In this document: one piece after another, positions 1 to 10,986 of the stretch
Position numbering within the stretch: the stretch's first letter is position 1
Layout of the letters: each line of letters opens with the position of its first letter
Assembly (NCBI GenBank): GCA_032622095.1
Contig: CP136068.1
Coordinates: 6,489,314 to 6,553,313 of the forward strand
DNA: 64,000 nucleotides
Direction of reading: 5' to 3'
Source of the DNA: Siphonodentalium dalli
Lineage: Eukaryota; Mollusca; Scaphopoda; Gadilida; Siphonodentaliidae
Program-made: the position numbers and the translations under genes
The notes under the pieces: generated by a model
Databases searched by the model: none
Told to the model about the DNA's origin: nothing
The model's input: the letters and a program-made list of their open reading frames with translations, nothing else

Positions 1-140
1 GTCAATTGCACAGTGGATATTATGAATTATTTCAATTAATTGAGATTCGGTACTATGACCAGGTATAAATCCAGATTGATGCTTATATAAAAGGTTGTGG
101 GATTTCAAATGGCTTAGAATTTCATTAAAAACTAATCTCT

Positions 141-1214
141 CTAGTACCTTGCGACACAACTTATAAGAGATATCGGACGATAATTTAAAGGGTCATGCTT
201 ATTACATTTTTTGAAGAGGGGCATCACATCGGCTTTCTTCCAAGATGTAGGGAAGCAACAGCTCTTTAAAGATAGATTGAAAATTATTTTAAGTGGTTTA
301 CAAACTGAGCCATGTGTTTCCCTTAACATTTTGTTACTTATTCCATCGGGGCCCGTGGCTTTATTTGTTTGTAAATGTTTCAAAATTTTTGATATGTCCT
401 CCTCAGTAGTTTTAATCTCTTCTATTTTTCCGGTTGTTCGTTCTGCAAATTTAGGTAATGTCGATTTTTCATTTGCTAGTGTACTGTTTCTCGTGAAAAT
501 TGAATTTAAGACCTGTGCTTTCTGATATTCGTCCTCAAAAATTCTGTTGTTGAAGTTTAGTGGGGGAATTTTCTCGACATTGGAGAAATTATTAAGTAAT
601 TGTTTAGTGACATGCCAGAATTGTTTTGGCTCATTTACTTTCAAGTTTTCATCGAGGCTTGCTAAATATTTATTTTTGGCTGATTTTTTCAAATTATTTG
701 TTCTATTGCGGATTGCTTTATATTTATCCCAGGCACTAGGATGATTTGTGCGCAGCGCTTTCTTTCTGAGGCGGTCGCGTTTCCGAATATGTTTTCTTAT
801 TAAACTATCAAACCATGGTTTGTCATTCTCACGTATAGTAACTGATTGGAAAGGGATATATTTACGAGCAATTGTCAGGAAAGTATGAGTAAAAACGTCT
901 ACAGTCTGATTTATATCGGAATGACCCGTGCTCATGAGAATGTCTGACCAATTGATTGCATTAATTTCGAAGTTCATGGCAACAAAGTCTGCTCTAGCAT
1001 AATTCCACACATTCCGTTGATATGACCTTTTCTTAGGATTTGGAAATGAAATTTCTACAGATGTTGCTCTATGGTTTGATAAACCTAGATCAACAGTGTA
1101 CGGGTTTAGGTAAACTAGACTATCACTTAATAAAATCGGATATAATAGTGTTGCTGAGTTCACACCTATTCGAGTTGGTTCTTTAATTACGTTTTCAAGG
1201 GTCCATTTGTTCAT
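141..1214 (-). pseudogene. LINE ORF2 middle part: end of endonuclease, linker, start of reverse transcriptase
   Basis: The 357-residue frame is the in-frame continuation of the endonuclease block. LSNHRA (residues 45-50) aligns with the terminal SDH motif of APE nucleases, with Asp replaced by Asn, which should abolish catalysis. A basic linker (roughly 130-210, with KPWF at 132-135) is typical of CR1/L2 proteins. RT motif 1 is TNKATGPDGIS (283-293), followed by NYRPISL (344-350). The frame stops just after this, where one nucleotide appears to be missing relative to the continuing RT frame in positions 1-140. The initiator Met at 1214 is not a real start; it is simply the first Met after the nonsense codon. 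Confidence 0.85.
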
Positions 1215-1244
1215 GATTTTTTGAAGCTCACCATCACGAATTAA

Positions 1245-1874
1245 TTAATTGCAATTTAGATCTCCAACCACGACCAATGACATATTATATGCTAGGGCAT
1301 TAGCAATGGAGATGTCAAGATTCGTCCAGTAAGAGTCTAAGCATTCACGATCAGATCTGTAAGTTATGCAGAAAAGAAATTTCTGCCTGGTTCCGATTTC
1401 AAACCACAAAATTGCGTCGTCAAAACCAAATTCAGGTAAATATTTATACACAAGGCTGGATGCAAAATACACAGCCAGACCTCCTCCGTGTTCGTTTCTA
1501 TCAAGTCTGAACGGAGCTTGAAAATTGGAAAATAATATGGTGTCGTTATGCACATTTTTATTGAGGTGCGTCTCGGTAAAGCATACGATATCGTAATCTT
1601 CTATATGGTCAGCAAGCTTTGATATTTTGTTTCTGAGACTACGAATATTATAGTGAAATATAGAAATAGTTTCTGGTTCCATCGGCCCTGGCTGAACTTC
1701 CACGTCATTGGCTATAATAATCAGTAAACTGCACAAAAATATGAAAGTGCCTATGTTTCTGCGCGGTGTAAGATTCATTATATGAGGTGATGACTTGTTT
1801 TTTGACTTTGCCCTGCGCCTTCTGAGATTAAAGTATCCGATAACGACCCTGTATTGAACAATATCAATATTCAT
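1245..1874 (-). pseudogene. LINE ORF2 N-terminal part: 2A-like leader and APE endonuclease
   Basis: The reading frame encodes 209 residues. Residues 43-56 are hydrophobic and run directly into a 2A-like motif at 57-64. The endonuclease begins near residue 71: FHYN (73-76) gives the metal/phosphate-binding Asn, FTETHL (99-104) the catalytic Glu101, and VVGDLN (202-207) the Asp/Asn pair. The frame then hits TAA. The same frame reopens immediately after it and continues into the next entry without a shift, so the break is a single nonsense codon. The family's function is nicking of target DNA to prime reverse transcription. Met33 is an alternative start that would leave a short basic stretch in front of the hydrophobic segment. 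The conserved C-terminal SDH motif of the nuclease lies in the next reading frame block and is altered there. Confidence 0.85.
1683..1706 (-). other. 2A-like ribosome-skipping motif variant (DVEVQPGP)
   Basis: Residues 57-64 of the LINE frame read DVEVQPGP. The known 2A consensus is D-V/I-E-x-N-P-G-P; here the Asn before PGP is Gln (codon CAG). The motif sits directly after a hydrophobic segment, the same arrangement reported for 2A-like sequences at the N-terminus of LINE ORFs in marine invertebrates. Asn is critical in 2A function, so this copy is probably weak or inactive. Confidence 0.7.
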
Positions 1875-2071
1875 GGATATGGAAAACCCAGAGAGGGAGG
1901 GTAAATAGGGTCATCATCGGATACAATTATATAAGAAAGCACAATCAGTTTCAGCAAATGAGCACTTAAGCTTGAAGTAACGAAGAGACGAGCAACAAAT
2001 TCAGATGAACAAAACAAGAAAAGCATATATACACATATAGCAAAAATAATTAATGAGGAGTTTTCAATCAT

Positions 2072-3809
2072 GTAAGAGCTTACTGTCGGGTGGTTTTCAT
2101 AAGGATAACGTCATAATAATCAGGTGAGTGATTTCACAAACTGCCAAACATTTATAAAGTAATATGTAATTCATATATTTGTTGTGATGGTCTAAAGACT
2201 AAATATATATGTAAAATTCGTTAATTACATCGATGTCAGCATGATTGTGGTTTCATAATTGTACATATATCAAAGATGAGCCAGTTTAATTTATGAATAT
2301 AATTGACTTCAAGATTCATAGAGTTATCCCCCGTATTCTAAACTGCAAGATAGAGTTTCACCCCCTACTCATGCATTAGTTTTGTTAGATTGACCCAGAT
2401 TTCTATGCGGCGACCAAAACTCTGTCTCATGATTCCAGTTGTAATTTTATTTAAGGCTATCGAACTGATAAGTGATGTTTGAACTACATATGATGTGTGG
2501 ACACACAAGTGAATAGTATAATATAACCCATAAAAGCCTTTGCTATGGCTGAATGCGTTTATCGGAGTGGGAGCGCACCTGTCGACCTTGACATATTGAC
2601 ACCATTATCACGAACTTACAGTTTCGCGGGTAAAGCTAATGCGCTACTTGACTTGTCGGTGTTATTTAAGCGTGCAATTAGGTCGCTTCGGTTTTGGAAA
2701 AATTAAGGTGAACAACGACCGGCCAGCACGGAGAAATATGAAATGTACAGCTACATGTAAAGACGTCTCATGCACGTGTCGAATCACTGGATAAGACATG
2801 GATATTTTCAGTTCCAATTCGACATTAGTATTATGGTATTATATTATGTTATTCATTTTTTAATTTAACTAAGAAAGTTCGACAGGAAACCGTATGTGCC
2901 GAACCTCAATTAGTATGATAATTAGTCAGCATATATATATACTGTGAAGGACTAAACATATATACATGTGTATAAGTTAAGCAATAATGTGACATACACT
3001 AGATATCATTTGACGTAACAATGATATGTTTACTACGGCATTTATATATGATAATGGTTGAAGCATGATAGGATTCTTCTAATATCGTCACCCGACAACC
3101 CCATTAAGATTTTTTAGGTCAAATTTGTTTTGCTTATCACATGAATGTCATGTGGTTTGATACGAGATTTTTGTGATTTGGTGATCCGTTGTTTCAATGT
3201 TCAGTCAGCTGCGTAATAAAAAACGTTGTGATAAAGAATTTTGTGGAAGCTTTCTATCACGGATTACATAAAATAAGGTTATGGTTTATTGAAATAAATA
3301 ATTTCACCGCCAAGTTGGATGTTTGAGCACCTGGAATTGACACGATTTTGTCACACCTTTTCTGTTTATTGTGAAATAAAAAAGCAACAAGATGAGGCAT
3401 TATCTGAGGCTTGGTAAGTTTAGCGATTTCGTTCAATTTGTTTTTGTGGGTTAATTAATATCCACATTTGAAGATGGCTGTATGATTTCAACTGTTATTA
3501 AAGATAATGCAGTGTGTACAATAGAATGTACATTTTCTGTGATATGCTGGCATTTGAACTTAATACTGAGTTCTGCGTGTGACATTGGGCAGGTAGAAAG
3601 TGGTGGGGTGTCGGGTTACAACAGTACAACGAGCAGGTGATATATGGTATCAAGTTAGAGTACATGTATAATGATTATGCGTGCTCTTGAACACACTGGT
3701 TGGAAAATCTTATCAAAATCCACTGATAAGCATCCACACCATTACCTTAATAATAATATAGACCATTATTATCACTATTGAACAACATTATTATGGTAGA
3801 TTCGACATT
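2072..3809. other. No recognisable feature
   Basis: AT-rich sequence with only short, unconvincing reading frames. One good splice-donor-like sequence lies at about 3413 after a seven-codon ATG frame, but the peptide is not signal-like and its phase does not match the lectin gene. Confidence 0.5.
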
Positions 3810-4205
3810 GAAGGTACTCAATCCGATTCGATTGTCCCCATATCATCAGATACCAAAAACAACAATTTTTATTTGCTTGTTTGTTTGTTTGTTTGTTTGT
3901 TTTTAAATGCCGCTTCAGTAACTGCCTAAAAATTATGCTACTACAGTATAGAATTGCCCAAAACCTGATATTTATCAACAATGAGATTTTGCCGGTTAGT
4001 AAAATGTGTTTGACTATTACTGGGCCACTGAATATCCCAGGTGGTGAAAAATAATAGAATTAAACATCGATATCTGATCACTCTGAGGTTTGATGGATGG
4101 GTTCGAATAGACTCAAATCGTTTGGTGTTTTGTTATTTTTGTTTTTTCACACCCGAGGCTATACAAATAGTAATTGAGAGGTGCTTAATCGGCTTGAGTA
4201 CCTTT
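3810..4205 (-). mobile_element. MITE family A, copy 1 (ends AAGGTACTCAATCC)
   Basis: The ends are inverted copies of AAGGTACTCAATCC / GGCTTGAGTACCTTT. The interior is the reverse complement of the copy at 41,755-42,173, including the segment next to GATCACTCTGAG and the AACAACAAT segment near one end. A (TTTG)n microsatellite has expanded at about 3870-3905. It has no coding capacity. Confidence 0.75.
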
Positions 4206-4814
4206 AATAAAGTTGGTGTGTTCCAGACCTGAGTTTTCAACAAAAACTTGTTTGAATAAAACTTAATTATTCTTTGAAGCCTTCATTCTGTCATAGTATA
4301 CATCTGACTAGATTTTGAAAATATCACAATTTTTTTATTCTCATGTATTACAATGGTCAAGATTCAAAGTTTTAAGAAACCCTCTAAATTTGAACTGGTA
4401 AATTTCGACCTTATATCGTTGGTATATTTTAGAACTCGGCTTACAACATCAACAACAATATGTATGAGATAAAATTGTATTTAAATAACTCAAATATTAA
4501 TTATTTAATTAAATTTTTGGGTACTAATTGATACATACCGGTAGTACTGCAATGGACATTATTGGATCACAACCAAACCGAACATGGGACATTAATGGTA
4601 TATTAGCATTGAGTGAATAATCTGACTGAATTGTGTATAAATAATACATGAATTGAGTTAACGATTTGGAATATATCAACAAAATGATCATGGCAACTTT
4701 CAAACTTATTTTTATGATTGGTTCTAGTAACTGGTTAACAAACGACCAAGTTTAATTCGAACTTGGTATTTATTATCTTAAGTTTCAATTTCTGGAATTT
4801 AATTTTGTGGTTAA
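4206..4814. other. No recognisable feature
   Basis: AT-rich sequence with no coding signal, ending where the GC-rich tandem array begins. Confidence 0.5.
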
Positions 4815-5540
4815 TGTATCTTGCCCCGGATACGAATTTTATCGGGTCGCCGAACCCGTGCGACGCCAGCTTCGCGCATGCGCAAACGAGATCTCGGAAA
4901 CGGGTGGAGCTATCGACTTGAAATTTGCTATGTGAATGTATCTTGCCCCGGATACGAATAATACCCAGTCGCCGAGCCCGTGCGACGCCAGCTTCGCGCA
5001 TGCGCAGACGAGATCTCGGAAACGGGTGGAGCTATCGACTTGCAATTTGGTATGTGAACGTATCTTGCCCCGTATACGAATTTTGTCGGGTCGCCGAGCC
5101 CGTGCGACGCCAGCTTCGCGCATGCGCAGACCAAATATCGTAAAACGGGTGGAGCTATCGACTTTAAATTTGCTATGTGAATGTATCTTTTCCCGGATAC
5201 GAATTTTATCGGATCGTCGAGCCCGTGCGACGCCAGCTTCGCGCATGCGCAAACGAGATCTCGGTAACGGGTGGAGCTATCGACTTGAAATTTGCTATGT
5301 GAATGTATCTTGCCCCGGATACGAATTATATCCGGTCGCCGAGCCCGTGCAATGCCAGCTTCGCGCATGCGCAGATGAGATCTCGGAAACGGGTGGAGCT
5401 ATCGACTTGAAATTTGGTATATGAACGTATCTTGCCCCGGATACGAATTTTGTCGGGTCGCCGAGCCCGTTCGACGCCAGCTTCGTGCATGCGCAGACCA
5501 GATATCGGAATCGGGTAGAGCTATCGACTTGAAATTTGGT
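4815..5540 (+). repeat. About 121-bp GC-rich tandem array, six copies
   Basis: Each unit begins near GTATCTTGCCCCGGATACGA and contains GCGACGCCAGCTTCGCGCAT and a terminal GAGCTATCGACTTGAAATTT. Units start at about 4816, 4937, 5058, 5181, 5306 and 5427. Several frames on both strands stay open through it, but they shift between units and encode low-complexity peptides, so coding is unlikely. It is best read as the tandem core of a Helitron-like element. Confidence 0.85.
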
Positions 5541-5634
5541 TTTTGAATAGCCCGGACAACGCCGGGCTGGGTAGATCTATCGACTTGAAATTTGGTTTTT
5601 GAATAGCCCGGACAACGTCGGGCTCATCGGCTAG
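4815..5634 (+). mobile_element. Helitron-like non-autonomous element, 3' end at CTAG|T
   Basis: After the 121-bp array come two about 62-bp units holding AGCCCGGACAACG(C/T)CGGGCT, a GC-rich hairpin. The second hairpin is followed six bases later by CTAG (5631-5634) and T. Hairpin plus CTRR before a T is the 3' signature of Helitrons, and tandem-repeat cores are usual in the mollusc Pearl/HINE type. The 5' end is not located. Confidence 0.55.
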
Positions 5635-6386
5635 TCTATTATATATTTTGGATGATATGTCTGTCTGTGTGTGTGTCTGTGTGTGTGTCTGTTCGTTCGC
5701 GATGGACTCGAAAATGACCGAACCGATTTCGATGAAACTTGGTACGTGAGGTTACTTTCGGCCGTGGAGTAACATGGGCCTGTTAGTTTTTCCGTGCGAC
5801 GTGACCTTGACCTTGAAATCGGGTCATTTCAAGGTCAAACGCCCTAGTATCCCGGGATTTCGATCAAACTTGGTATGTGGGGGTATTTTCGGACGTGGAG
5901 TGGCATGGACCTGTTAATTTGCCCGTGAGACGTGACCTTGACCTTGAAATCGGGTAATTTCAAGGTCAAACGCCCAAATATCACGGGATTTAGATGAAAA
6001 TTAGTGTCTAGAGATACTTTCGTATGGGGAGTCTCATAAGCCAATTCATTTGCCCGTGCAACGTGACCTTGACCTTGAAATCGGGTCTATTCAAGGTCAA
6101 ATCGCGAATTTTGATGGGACTTCGACGATATTTGATACGTAGGGTAACGTTTGTCCACTGGGTTTTTTGGACGGGTCGAGTCGTGAGCCCGACCTGACCT
6201 TGATCTTCAAAATGATCAATTCAAGGTCAAATTGGGTAAAACCGGATGGATTTCGACGGGTACTTGTGTCGGGTACTTTTGTCCTGGCAGTGTTTTGGAC
6301 GGGTCAAATCGTGACCCCACCTAACCTTGACCTTCAAAATGGTCAATTCAAGGTCAAAGCCCGGACGAAGTCGGGTCACCTTCTAG
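5635..6386 (+). mobile_element. Second Helitron-like element with microsatellite and about 130-bp core repeats
   Basis: It starts with TC directly after the previous CTAG, carries a TGTC/TGTG microsatellite (about 5660-5695), five about 130-bp core units (about 5700-6360) and ends in a GCCCGGAC-GAA-GTCGGGT hairpin followed by CTAG (6383-6386) and T. TC at the start and CTAG-T at the end fit Helitron termini, and microsatellite plus tandem core is the layout of bivalve Pearl elements. It has no Rep/helicase coding. Confidence 0.6.
5807..5838. promoter_or_regulatory. Inverted TCAAGGTCA sites (nuclear-receptor half-site type), repeated in each core unit
   Basis: TTGACCTTGAAAT and its exact complement ATTTCAAGGTCAA flank a 6-base loop. 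The same pair recurs at 5938-5969, and in weaker form at about 6065-6100, 6190-6235 and 6321-6360. TCAAGGTCA is the extended half-site bound by ERR and NR5A (SF-1/FTZ-F1) receptors. Binding is inference; the palindrome is directly visible. Confidence 0.4.
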
Positions 6387-7049
6387 TATATATATATATA
6401 TACATAAGAATGGCGGATGAATTCGAAGATGTATTCAGGGTTCGATACCTCTAGATACATATACCAATATATTTTATGAAGTCTATTTCTGGGATGGCCA
6501 CTAGCTTTGTGGCGCTGAACAGTTTTACTATAAGCAGAGTCGACACAATTTCATAGCTTATAAAATTATTTAAAAAAAAAAAATGGTCTGTCAATTTAAT
6601 TGTCCCTCAAGTATTCCACTAAATAACATTAATTATAGACTTGACTGATTATTTTCCCCAACGCAAATGTGTGTTATGCATTATGGTGCTTACCAAGCAA
6701 GAGTGTTTACACGATATCAATAACCCTGAATACATCTTTAAGTATATACTACATACATGCTCTTCCAGACTTGAACGCGAAGCGGAAATTAAGAAATACA
6801 AACTGTATTTGGGGCACACTAGACTAAGTGTATACGTGATGTGGTTGCCTTGTTCCATTTCAGATGATTAAAACAAGGTAACAGAGAAGGGCGGTGGATT
6901 CAGGGAGGATATATATACGGTCAAACTAAGTTGGCTTTATATAATACTAAGACGTAAAGCTAATTAGTTAATGTTGACATATATAACACGCTCTACCGGT
7001 GCATTTATATGTAAAGGAGTACGTTGATAATATGTGATTCGTTAGACTC
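6387..7049. other. No recognisable feature
   Basis: Begins with a short (TA)n run, then AT-rich sequence. Overlapping frames on both strands at 6641-6871 show no family resemblance. Confidence 0.5.
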
Positions 7050-7690
7050 TTTTTAAAGTTATGTCTTTATTTACAATCTGAGGGGTTCCCAATGTCCGGA
7101 CAATAGTGTTTTGGGAGAGCTGCAGAACAACAAGTTCTTGGGTTTTTCAACCTTATGGTATTAGTTCTTCTGGACTTAACATTGTTGGCATACTCATAAG
7201 AATTTGCGACAGATTTAGGCAGAATGTTTCGTGTCCAGTCATGCATAAATAAAGAAACATTTACGAAGTGCAAATCTTTAAATTTTAATATCCGCTCTCG
7301 TTTGAAAAGGGGCTCGGTATGGCATCTGTACTTAGCATTGCACATAATTGATTGCTTTTTTTCCGTAGAGTAGTAATTGTGCCAATTTGACTGGAATTAC
7401 CCCATATCGGTATACAATACAGCGAATAATAAAGTATTCTTCTCGATTTATTAGGCAATTGCGTTTAACTTTGTTCAGTAAATAGACACAGCGATTGAGC
7501 TTGTTACTAATTGAGGAAATATGGTATTTAAAAGTTAGATGTTCATCAATTGTGATACCTAGACATTTTATCGATGTCTCCTGCATGTTGTTACCAACTC
7601 TGATTTAATCATCGCCATTCAACTAGAGTCTAAAGTCATCTTGTCACCATCCAAACTGATTGGCATCACGGTGTATTGAGGAGTCGAGTT
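7050..7690 (-). mobile_element. CR1/L2-type LINE fragment, C-terminal RT region
   Basis: A minus-strand frame at 7332-7586 contains SIKCLGITIDEHLTFKYHI, and a second at 7067-7345 contains NAKYRCHTEPLFKRERILKF. Both are the conserved C-terminal part of CR1/L2-type ORF2 proteins, read in order but in different frames. The piece is truncated at its 5' side near 7690 and has at least one frameshift. It is separate from the LINE at 1-1874, which runs off the left edge. Confidence 0.85.
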
Positions 7691-7714
7691 TTGTACACTA
7701 TTGAGCCCGTTTTA

Positions 7715-8010
7715 GACATCGGGACCTATCTAATAAGAGTATCCGGGTCAGGTTACCCATATGTACACATTTTCAGCTCAGAGGGTCCAGTCGTTTTAAT
7801 TACGTCGTGCAAAAAATATATATACAATCATTAGTAGTGACATTTTAAGATATATCAGTTACTGAGATCCACCGAGGTTCACGGGACCTATCTAATAACA
7901 CTCCCCGGTTCACATTTTTCCTAAATTCGAATTTTCAGCTCCGATGGTCCATTCGTTTGGTCGCCTAAAAGCGGACAAACAAACGCAATTTAGTTGTATC
8001 AGTAAAGAAT
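7715..8010. repeat. Dispersed repeat, two tandem partial copies
   Basis: GGGACCTATCTAATAA ... ATTTTCAGCTC ... GTCCA.TCGTTT occurs twice (about 7720-7800 and 7885-7965). The second continues into a tail reading GCGGACAAACAAACGCAATT. A related tail lies at 44,541-44,640. It is probably the end of a retroelement or SINE family; the class is not determined. Confidence 0.5.
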
Positions 8011-9215
8011 AGAGACATGTGCGTTATATTGTCAATTAAAATATTATTATGCTTATGCAAGATCGGAATAATGTTTAAATTCACGATTATGGACACCACA
8101 TGACGTGTGTCAATAGCACCATGAAAACAGAAGCATAGAATCATACCCTGACAGTTGACCAGGCCTCGAAAATTAGACTTGCCATTACTAGCCAAGGAGT
8201 CAAGAACGGTAACTCTAGCAGCTGTTACACACATTAGCCGCTGCCACACCGCGTTACACAGAGTTAACTATCTCTCACTATATATAATTGTGTTCCTTAA
8301 TAATATAGAATTTGCATAATATATTTCAAACCTTTAAACAATGCACACGGGAAACAATAGTTTCTCCCTGTTTAAGAGAAAAGTATTCACTGACAAAATT
8401 AACTAAGCAAAATAAACAGATATCACAGTTCGATGCATCGCAGTTAGATGCAATACATCGTAATACATTTCTACACGGTTGTGTGTGCTCGTCTAACCTT
8501 TTCGCAAGCTGGTGTAAGATAAATGCCCATGGGCATTGCTTCGCATCGTCCAGTATGGTCAACCCTATCGAATTGATATAGTTGCAACAACTCGTACAAC
8601 TGGCGGTAATGATTACACGCGACATATATTACCCAATAGTTTTGTCCAATAGTCTCACTTATAAGGACCCCTTGTCTTCGAGGTGAGTTTATGCGAAATA
8701 ACATATCAATGTTATTAACTTATAGGTAGATGTAACTATGTCGACTGTATTCATATTTCATTATTGACGAGTCAATCGAATCCAATGTCATGTAAAGTTG
8801 TAAACATATGCTGTTACAGTGACATTACCGATCAAATTCCAACTAGTTCAATACGATACCAAAGTTTAATCAAAACAGCACACAGTGAAAAATGTGTCAA
8901 TGCATTGTAAAGTATCCAGGGCTGCACTGTCATACTGAAATATTATAACTTACGACGCGATTAGTGATGTTTGTAAACAAGTAACTATAACGGTTTTGTT
9001 TACATAAAAATCGTTTCAACACGCGCAATACCGTTATCGGAGTGATATCAGTAATTACTATAAGAACATAGTTTATCCATATATCGATGTTCTTTTTGGG
9101 GTCTTATTGACACAGACTTTCTTTAACATGCTATGCACATTTACCTCGGGTTCCTTTAAGTACCATAGTTAATAAATAACCGCACCTACCACCTGCTAAT
9201 AACGGTGTTTTTCAG
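8011..9215. other. No recognisable feature; upstream of first detected lectin exon
   Basis: Overlapping frames on both strands between 8312 and 8704 are open but match no family I recognise. No signal-peptide exon ending in phase 0 was found here for the lectin gene. Confidence 0.4.
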
Positions 9216-9461
9216 ACGGACATCGAGGCGCCCCTGATGGATATAACCGAAGATGTAGCGATCGCTGACTCAGGAAATGGGTTCCTCAAAACAGTCAATT
9301 CTACTGACGATGCAGGATGTGAACGAAGGTGCGCCCTGCACTCCAATTGCCTGGTTGCTTCTTACCAGGCGTCAACAAAGGCATGCAGATTGTCCAAGCA
9401 ATGGGTTAAGAATGTGACGACAGAGCTTCAATCGACTCCAGGCTGGAGCCTGAAAAAAAAG
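9216..9461 (+). CDS. Secreted PAN–EGF–C-type lectin protein, exon with PAN/apple domain
   Basis: The exon is bounded by a TTTTTCAG acceptor (ends 9215) and an AAG|GTGAGT donor (9462). It is 246 nt, phase 0 at both ends, and encodes 82 residues. The pattern C-ERR-C-ALHSN-C-(x11)-C (CERRCALHSNC, then KACRLS) is the four-cysteine PAN/apple fold, an extracellular module used for binding proteins or glycans. Two N-glycosylation sequons (NST, NVT) are present. The ATG at 9237 is internal; an upstream exon with a signal peptide is expected but was not identified. The next exon accepts phase 0, which supports the join. The role is probably that of a secreted recognition or adhesion protein (family-level inference). 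Confidence 0.85.
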
Positions 9462-9929
9462 GTGAGTGCATGTTCGTACAGTATAATGCATGTATATGCG
9501 TTTATTTCAAAAAAGACATTATCATGTGAGGTAGATGACTGCTGACGTGCGGAATTTAATAGTTTGATAATTACGAAAGGTATCCGTTCATTGTTGAATA
9601 TGTATTACACAATTAGACAAGTATGTACATACAGCTATACCGGTTTCGGCACATCTTGTCTTTTCAACAGCTAAGTGTAGAGCCACTGCTGTGTATATGT
9701 GCACGTATAACACCACGGTGTATACGGTGTGTATTACCTGCATGTACATCTAACTGGATTGGTTGTCATGGATCATTGCGTGGCATTAACGACTTGAATT
9801 ATAATAATGCTCGATTTGTTTGGCTATATACACTGTACAGTAATCGCCCATCAATTAGACCCTATATTACAAGAAGGCCAGCTACACTCCCTGAACCAGA
9901 TTGACACAGACTGGGAGCGGGAAGGATAT

Positions 9930-10290
9930 TTTGGTGGTGCAGGTTGGACGCGGGACAGGGCTGTTGCTTGGTGTGGGGCTGGACGAGGGGCCGGACATTT
10001 GGTTGGCGCAGACTGGACGCGGACAGGGCATTTGGTTGGTGCGGGGCTGGACACAGGACAGGACATTTGGTTGGTGCAGACTTTACGCGGGACGGGGCAT
10101 TTGGTTGGTGCGGGGCTGGACGCAGGATATGACATTTTGGTTGGTGCAGACTTGACGCGGGACCGGACGTTTGGTTGGTGCGGGGCTGGCGGCGGGACCG
10201 GACATTTGGTTGGTGTAGGCTGGACGCGGGACCGGACATTTGGTTGGTGCGGGGCTGGACGCGGGACCAGACATTTGGTTGACTTTCGAG
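9930..10290 (+). repeat. G-rich minisatellite, about 35-bp unit, intronic
   Basis: Variants of GGGACCGGACATTTGGTTGG followed by TGCGGGGCTGGACGC repeat about ten times. It stays open in several frames on both strands only because the unit lacks stops. It lies in the intron after the PAN exon. Confidence 0.85.
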
Positions 10291-10544
10291 CGATCCATCC
10301 GCCTAATGTTCGGTACCTTCTGGTCCGGTACATTAGACTAACACTCCCCGACTTCTGTGAACTACGTTAACGTTATGGGGGACCGTTTAGTCTATATAAC
10401 ATTTAGTCCATCGCTGCATTATACTTAACCTAAAGATATACATAACGTATCGTCAATTAATGTGTAGTGTGTAGTCGAATTAGCAAATGGGTTAAAGATG
10501 CATGCACCGATTAAGCTTTTCTATGTATTTGGAATCGGGGTTAA

Positions 10545-10898
10545 ACATATATGATTCGAGTCGCGGGACCCACATATCAAAGCTCAGTGATATTAGTTGT
10601 CGATTGTTTAAATATATTATTTTGTATTAGTGGCACAGTAAACATTCGAAGAAACGACTGTCTCAGACCAAATTGCGGGTGAAGGTGGATAACTCTAAAA
10701 TCAAGAGGCTTTTTGTTGATAATAAGGCCAAAGTTTGTCAAACAAAATGTTGATAAATAACACGTTTCGGGCAAGTTATAATATAGTTGACGTGGTTAGC
10801 ATTATTGTTGGGCAGTTAATCGATTCTGATAACTGAAGCGGCATTTCTAAAAAAAAATGTTGTTGTTGTTGTAATCTCGAATCGGATTGAGTATCTTT
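10545..10898 (+). mobile_element. MITE family A, copy 2
   Basis: Same orientation as the copy at 41,755-42,173, with shared internal segments such as GGATAACTCTAAAATCAAG and AAAATGTTGATAAATAACA. The right end GGATTGAGTATCTTTAA is clear; the left end is diverged, so the start is approximate. Confidence 0.65.
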
Positions 10899-10986
10899 AA
10901 GAGATTACATGGCATCTGCGTATATATCTTGTTCCGCTTTCTATGCTCCAACCGTCAGCTACTAGTTTCAACTCGTGTTATATGTA

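Larger units (their letters stand above)
1..1874 (-). mobile_element. CR1/L2-type non-LTR retrotransposon (LINE), degenerate, cut by window edge
   Basis: On the minus strand an N-terminal hydrophobic/2A-like segment, an APE-type endonuclease and the start of a reverse transcriptase follow each other in order. The reverse transcriptase continues past position 1; after a 1-nt frame slip near position 141 the reading resumes as a segment containing SGFIPGHSTE, a hallmark of this RT group. The copy carries at least three lesions: an in-frame TAA at 1245-1247 between endonuclease and RT, the frame slip near 141, and an endonuclease SDH motif read as SNH. It is therefore a dead copy. Clade placement (CR1/L2/Crack group) rests on motif style only. 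No ORF1 protein was recognised upstream (above 1874), so the 5' end of the element is not defined. Confidence 0.9.

Noticed and set aside
3381-3420. First exon of the lectin gene ending at a GTAAGT donor
   Set aside because: Peptide is not signal-like and the donor phase (1) does not match the phase-0 PAN exon.
8600-8690. Upstream lectin exon ending at GAG|GTGAGT
   Set aside because: The phase-0 frame contains a TAA eight codons before the donor and has no start after it.
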